Under the pieces are notes generated by a model. The model ran no database searches. It had not been told where the DNA came from and saw only the letters and a program-made list of their open reading frames with translations. A stretch of 21,237 nt of DNA, taken from assembly GCA_964538565.1 (NCBI GenBank), contig CAZIGW010000315.1, positions 1 to 21,237 on the forward strand, read 5' to 3'. This stretch comes from CAYVBN01 sp964538565. Lineage in GTDB: Bacteria > Pseudomonadota > Alphaproteobacteria > Rhizobiales > Xanthobacteraceae. The first letter of the stretch is position 1. Each line of letters begins with the position of its first letter. Positions 16,916 through 21,237 of this stretch are shown here, piece by piece. The position numbers and the translations under genes were made by a program.

Positions 16916-17199
16916 GCTGCCACCCGGCGGCCCAGTTTCAACCCGCCAGGGATTGAGATTAGCCACCCATCATGGATCGCATTTCCCGGCGATGCCTTAT
17001 GAGACGTGATGTTACGAACCTGCTGCTCCCAAACGGCTTCACCATTCCTTGTGGTGGATGGGGCGAGGTCCTCAGCAGATAACGTCACTCGGTTTGGAAT
17101 TTCGGAGACGAGTTCGGCGATGCTGGCTTCACCGTTTGGCATTTCCTTGAGAATCTCCACCACCACGTTCGCAATTTCACCTTCTGTAATGCGCGCCAT
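16912..17199 (-). CDS. Winged-helix protein resembling restriction-enzyme DNA-binding domains
   Basis: A 95-residue protein. It begins MARITEGEIANVVVEILKEM and continues with PNGEASIAELVSEIPN. A signature segment TTRNGEAVWEQQVRNITSHK and SPGNAIHDGWLISIPGG follows. The pattern RxGExxWEQQVRNIxSHxxxxGNxIxxGxL is one I recall from Mrr-N-like winged helices in restriction enzymes and from orphan phage-related proteins in Bradyrhizobium. No nuclease motif is present, so it would bind DNA only. An excellent ribosome site (aaaggaggagcc) precedes the ATG. It is convergent with the methyltransferase, so the two are neighbours in function but not in one operon. Confidence 0.65.
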   Translation of the reverse strand: MARITEGEIANVVVEILKEMPNGEASIAELVSEIPNRVTLSAEDLAPSTTRNGEAVWEQQVRNITSHKASPGNAIHDGWLISIPGGLKLGRRVAA

Positions 17200-17242
17200 T
17201 CCTTGGCTCCTCCTTTCTGATGAAGATTGTCTGGAGGTAGGA

Positions 17243-17410
17243 ATTGACCACGCAACCTTTAAGTCAGAAGTGCTGACCTACACGCAAAAATTTAATCGAG
17301 ACGATGTCTGTGGCCCGTGCTCGCAGCAGACGATAAAAAAGGTCACGGGCGCCGCTTGCCAACTACAAAGAGATTTTGAAGACGCATCAATGAAAGAGGC
17401 CGCCAACTGA
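17243..17410 (+). other. Possible remnant ORF without a standard start
   Basis: The frame downstream of the winged-helix gene reads DHATFKSEVLTYTQKFNRDD, then VCGPCSQQTIKKVTGAACQL and QRDFEDAS, which looks protein-like with a CxxC. The only start with a ribosome site (ggaggtagga) would be the rare ATT at 17243. It may be the end of a decayed gene or a chance frame. The stretch between it and the transposase otherwise shows only the small ORF at 17426-17581. Confidence 0.15.
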
Positions 17411-17425
17411 GGCGCCCTCACGCAT

Positions 17426-17581
17426 CTAATCTTCGTCGTGTGGCTGTCGTCTAAGTAGCTGCTTAATTGTGCCCAGCAGGGATACGCCTCGACTGATCTG
17501 CTCGTCGGTAGCCTTTAGGCGGCCAAAGCAGGCATCGGACAACCATCCGAGCGGGGCGTCGTGCAGTTCCTTCAGGTTCAT
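17426..17581 (-). CDS. Small orphan ORF (51 residues)
   Basis: The ORF reads MNLKELHDAPLGWLSDACFG, then RLKATDEQISRGVSLLGTIK and QLLRRQPHDED. The composition is protein-like and predicted helical, and gggagacctac gives a usable ribosome site before the ATG at 17581. A longer open frame to 17848 runs antisense into the transposase and is not credible. No family is recognised. It may be a small phage or island gene. Confidence 0.38.
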   Translation of the reverse strand: MNLKELHDAPLGWLSDACFGRLKATDEQISRGVSLLGTIKQLLRRQPHDED

Positions 17582-17756
17582 GTAGGTCTCCCTGTGGAAT
17601 GCGGCGATGCTAGGACAGTCTGCCTGATTCGAGAACTTCAAGTTCGGCCCGCGAAATTCAAAGCCCGCACTCCCGTCGCTCGCACTCACCCCCACCGCCG
17701 CATATATCCCCTCTAGACATGTAGAACATTTCCCTGATAGAGTACCTAAGGCAGGG

Positions 17757-18547
17757 GTGACGAACATGCCGACCAAAGGCGCGACGATCCGGGAATTCCA
17801 AAAGCGATTTCCCGATGAGGATACCTGCCTCAACCACCTTATGCGCATCCGCTACGGCGAGCGCCTGACCTGCTTCAAGTGTCAGAAACAGGCGACCTAC
17901 TATCGCGTCAAAAGTCGCCGGGCCTTTGAGTGCGAGCACTGCGGCTTTCAGGTCTACCCGACGGCGGGAACACCGTTCGAAAAGACCCGGACCAGCCTTC
18001 GCGACTGGTTCTACGTGATGTTTTTGTTCTGTGCGTCCCGCAACGGCGTGGCCGCGAAAGAGGTCCAGCGCCAACTCGGCGTGACGTACAAGACGGCTTG
18101 GCGGATGTGCAATCTGATCCGCAAATACATGGGCTATGTTGACGGCGACTTTCCCGTCGGCGGCCCCGGAAAGACTGTCGAGACCGATGAGACGTTCATT
18201 GGCGGCAAGGACACGCTCGAAGAAGGTGACGACAAAGCGGTTGTCCTAGGCATCGTTGAGCGCGGCGGCGATGTCGTGACGCGCCACGTCATCGCTCGCA
18301 CGAAGCACCATCTGATGCCGCACATCACTCAGCCAAGGAATACGTTCGTGGACCCGTTCACACGAACACCATCGAAGCCTTCTGGGCCAACGTGAAGCGC
18401 GGCATCAAGGGGACTTACGTTTGGGTTTCGAAGAAGCACCTGCAGTCTTACCTGCGCAAGTTCGAGTATCGCCATACCCTGCGGAACGCCCCTTACCTGA
18501 TGTTTGATTGTCTTTTGCAGGCATTGCCGAAGGCTCGGATTGGCTAG
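17757..18547 (+). pseudogene. IS1595-family (ISXO2-like) transposase, broken by internal deletion and frameshift
   Basis: The N-terminal part is intact: zinc ribbon CFKCQKQATYYRVKSRRAFE and CEHCGF, helix region LRDWFYVMFLFCASRNGVAA, and the first catalytic Asp in VETDETFIGGK (codon 18186-18188). After HHLMPH near 18321 the frame breaks. The C-terminal part continues in another frame from about 18323 as HHSAKEYVRGPVHTNTIEAF, carrying the catalytic Glu (18374-18376) and then WANVKRGIKGTY, to the TAG at 18545. In complete relatives a segment of roughly 35-40 residues holding the second catalytic Asp (VYTDE-like) lies between these blocks. Its loss together with the frameshift means the protein cannot transpose. 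The start is GTG 17757 or ATG 17766 (aaggcagggg upstream). Confidence 0.9.
17757..18547 (+). mobile_element. IS1595-type insertion sequence remnant (minimum extent)
   Basis: Only the transposase-coding part can be delimited. I looked for terminal inverted repeats in 17600-17756 and 18548-18600 and found no convincing pair, nor a target duplication. The element is therefore decayed or its ends are too short to see. The membrane-protein gene begins 38 bases beyond, so the right end must lie in 18548-18585 or be lost. Confidence 0.55.
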
Positions 18548-18585
18548 CCATAGCCCGAAGAAGCCGATCAAATCTATCCATCGCC

Positions 18586-19311
18586 TTAGACCGCTTGTGG
18601 CTTGCCAATGTGCGAGACCTTTAGTTCACCTTTTTCATTTACAATCAGCTCAAATTTCTCTCGCGTCGGCGTGCCCGAACCGTAGAACTCAACCGCTATT
18701 TCGCACCGCTTTATTGAATGCAGGTAATACGGTTTATTGCCTTCGTAATAAATGCGCACATCTGACTTTGGTCCATCGTCCGACGAACAGAGCGGGACCT
18801 TCTTGTGTTGTCCCGGTCTCAAATTAAACGGGCCGCCGCCGCCTCTCTCAGAATTGCGCTTAGTCGTAAGCGCTCGCGGCAGATCGCCATCATAAATAAA
18901 ATCCCAATTGCTGGCTTGGGTGCCATCCGGCAGCGGCTTTTTTTCCGCGTGTATCTCGACAACGGAAGCCAAGCAATTTGTGAGATCCGTCCCGGAGTTA
19001 TTTTTAATCTCTAATTCGAATCTGCGCTCGAATCCGTTGCTCGTATCAAATACCTCGTGCAGCGCAATAAATTCTATTTTCGGCCGGAGCTTTTCTTCAA
19101 GCTCGATGACCCGACGCCGTTCGGAGTCCCAAATCTTGTAAGCGGCCAGCCAGACGGCCGCGAAAGCCAGAATCGCAAATGAAATACGGGCATTTGTGTT
19201 GTCGAAAAAAACGGCGAAGAAGGAAAATGGGACGCTAAGGCCGCCGCTCATCACGGCAAACCAGTGCTGGCAGAAAGACGCGAGGAATCCCCTGACACCG
19301 CTTTTTTGCAT
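18586..19311 (-). CDS. Two-helix membrane protein with soluble C-terminal domain
   Basis: A 241-residue protein. Two membrane helices lie near the N-terminus (about 17-36, VMSGGLSVPFSFFAVFF, and 42-60, ISFAILAFAAVWLAAYKI). A short charged helix follows (DSERRRVIELEEKLRPKIEF, about 62-81). The remaining residues 82-241 form a beta-rich soluble domain (FELEIKNNSGTDLTNCLASV, EIAVEFYGSGTPTREKFELI). The layout of two helices, a PKIEF segment and an Ig-like domain is shared by many uncharacterised proteins of accessory islands. I recognise no catalytic motif. The ATG at 19311 has a weak ribosome site; residue 21 is another possible start. It is AT-rich relative to the core and divergent from recA. 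Confidence 0.66.
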   Translation of the reverse strand: MQKSGVRGFLASFCQHWFAVMSGGLSVPFSFFAVFFDNTNARISFAILAFAAVWLAAYKIWDSERRRVIELEEKLRPKIEFIALHEVFDTSNGFERRFELEIKNNSGTDLTNCLASVVEIHAEKKPLPDGTQASNWDFIYDGDLPRALTTKRNSERGGGGPFNLRPGQHKKVPLCSSDDGPKSDVRIYYEGNKPYYLHSIKRCEIAVEFYGSGTPTREKFELIVNEKGELKVSHIGKPQAV

Positions 19312-19372
19312 GAAGCGCTATTTATCATGCTGCGCCTACATGTCTCAAGGGGATAATCTGTCCACCAAAAAA

Positions 19373-19387
19373 GAACATATTGCGAAC
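19373..19387. promoter_or_regulatory. SOS (LexA) box of recA
   Basis: GAAC-ATATTGC-GAAC is an exact GAAC-N7-GAAC direct repeat, the alphaproteobacterial LexA operator (GTTC-N7-GTTC on the other strand). A third GAAC follows at 19391. It lies about 95 bases before the recA start and overlaps the promoter -35, so LexA binding would block RNA polymerase until DNA damage. Confidence 0.88.
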
Positions 19388-19408
19388 AGGGAACAAACAG
19401 TGTACAGT
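19380..19408 (+). promoter_or_regulatory. recA promoter
   Basis: TTGCGA (19380-19385) and TACAGT (19403-19408) are separated by 17 bases and resemble a housekeeping -35/-10 pair. The -35 lies inside the SOS box. This predicts a transcript start near 19415 and a leader of roughly 65 bases before the recA ATG. Confidence 0.6.
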
Positions 19409-19481
19409 GCTGGCTCGTTCGGGAGATTGGCCGCGCCCGCGTTGTGGCCCTCCCGAATCCCGGTCATAAGGAGAGCGAGCA

Positions 19482-20567
<1,086 letters not shown>

Positions 20568-20578
20568 GCCCCGCGGCC

Positions 20579-20598
20579 GTCCCGGGCCCGGCCCGGAC
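20579..20598 (+). terminator. Possible terminator hairpin after recA
   Basis: The stretch gtcccgggcccggcccggac folds into an 8-9 bp stem with one bulged C, 12 bases after the recA stop. No T-run follows. Given the surrounding GC content this could be composition alone. Confidence 0.3.
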
Positions 20599-21237
20599 AT
20601 CCAAGACCGGCCGCCGCGCCGAACCGGTCCGGCGGCCGCCCCGAAGCAGCCGAAGCCCGCGCCGTCGCGCGCGGCGGGCCGCCGTCTGGCCCGCGCGTCG
20701 CGCGCAAGAGCCGTCCGCGCCAGGCCGTCGTGCTCAAGACGTCTGGCGTTCAGAGCCGAAGCGCACGCGCGGAGGCTCGAACGGTCGCGGGACCTCGGTC
20801 CCCGCGGCTCGCCCGCCCTCCAGCCTGGCGAGCCGCGCAGGTTTCGCCGGTCCCGGTCGCCGCGTCCACCGCGCCGGCCGGGATCGGCGCCAAGCGCCGC
20901 CCGGGACGCCCGCGTCGCGCTCCAGGTCGGCTGCGCACCCCCTTCGCGCGTCCGCCGTCGCCGCGGTCGCGCCCCCGCCGCGGCGATCCCCCGGGCCGGG
21001 ATGGCCCCTCATCCCGGCCCGGTCCCCGCCGCCCATGGCTGAGCCTTGCGCGGCCCGCCCGGCCCGCTCGACAGGGCGGCGCCACGCCCCCATATGCCTG
21101 CCGTGCTGTGCCCGCGCCGCGGAAGCGCGGCGGGCCGAGGGCCGCCGAAGGCGGCCGCGCGCGGGCGTTGTCACGACGGTCCCGGTGTGGCGGCGAGGCC
21201 CGTTGCGCGCCGGATTGTCGAACCGGGGCGCGATCTT
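20599..21237. other. 639-base, extremely GC-rich stretch without a credible gene
   Basis: Open frames on both strands (for example 20734-21174 minus) encode only Arg/Ala/Gly/Pro-rich strings with no domain or ribosome site, as expected of GC-rich non-coding DNA. I find no tRNA, clear promoter or long repeat. It may be an unusually long gap before the next gene beyond the window. Confidence 0.5.

Noticed and set aside
16249..17695. 12-base direct repeat ACTCACCCCCAC at 16249 and 17684 as possible attachment sites
   Set aside because: Several 12-mers are expected to repeat by chance in 21 kb, and the second copy lies inside the island, not at its right edge.
18405..18608. Minus-strand ORF antisense to the transposase end
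   Set aside because: It overlaps the conserved transposase C-terminus and has no family signature; its start reads somewhat protein-like but there is no other support.
20734..21174. Minus-strand open frames after recA
   Set aside because: They are Arg/Gly/Ala/Pro-rich with no domain and no ribosome site.

Overview
The window reads as a chromosomal segment of a GC-rich alphaproteobacterium, most likely Hyphomicrobiales (Rhizobiales). Supporting this are a CckA-type hybrid kinase next to flagellar export genes, an HWE-family histidine kinase behind a sigma-EcfG-like promoter (GGAAC-N17-CGTT), an alphaproteobacterial SOS box (GAAC-N7-GAAC) in front of recA, a NikR with a full nickel site, several small secreted proteins of the type common in this order, and a short intergenic repeat I recall from Bradyrhizobium-like genomes. 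No species can be assigned from the sequence alone.

Layout. 1-3994 (+): the end of fliR, flhB and a CckA-like kinase in one direction. 4171-5804 (-): a small secreted protein and an exported NHL-repeat beta-propeller. 6097-7439 (+): wrbA and an exported DUF3828-like protein. 7673-10759 (+): a Tat-exported amidohydrolase and an iron-sulfur class I fumarase followed by tandem hairpins. 10966-12886 (+): a 49-residue membrane protein overlapping a conserved hypothetical gene, then the EcfG-type promoter, a possible 27-codon leader ORF and the GAF-HWE kinase. 12919-14615 (-): a 46-residue membrane protein, nikR, a small secreted Tyr/Pro/Arg-rich protein and a small zinc-ribbon protein. 14870-15307 (+): a Ser-rich protein of unknown role, followed by about 580 bases without a gene that hold two structured inverted-repeat units. 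15889-16125 (-): a small secreted protein with a clear intrinsic terminator.

From about 16.23 kb to 19.31 kb the base composition becomes visibly more AT-rich and the gene content changes. This is an accessory island wedged between conserved chromosomal DNA and recA. It holds a phage-type adenine DNA methyltransferase, a convergent winged-helix protein resembling the DNA-binding domains of restriction enzymes, small orphan ORFs, an IS1595-type transposase broken by an internal deletion, and a two-helix membrane protein with a soluble C-terminal domain. It is the best candidate here for an undescribed system, for example an orphan methylation or defence remnant. The sequence does not prove that it works as one.

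recA (19482-20567) is intact, with a recognisable SOS-controlled promoter. The last 670 bases are extremely GC-rich; I see no credible gene there.
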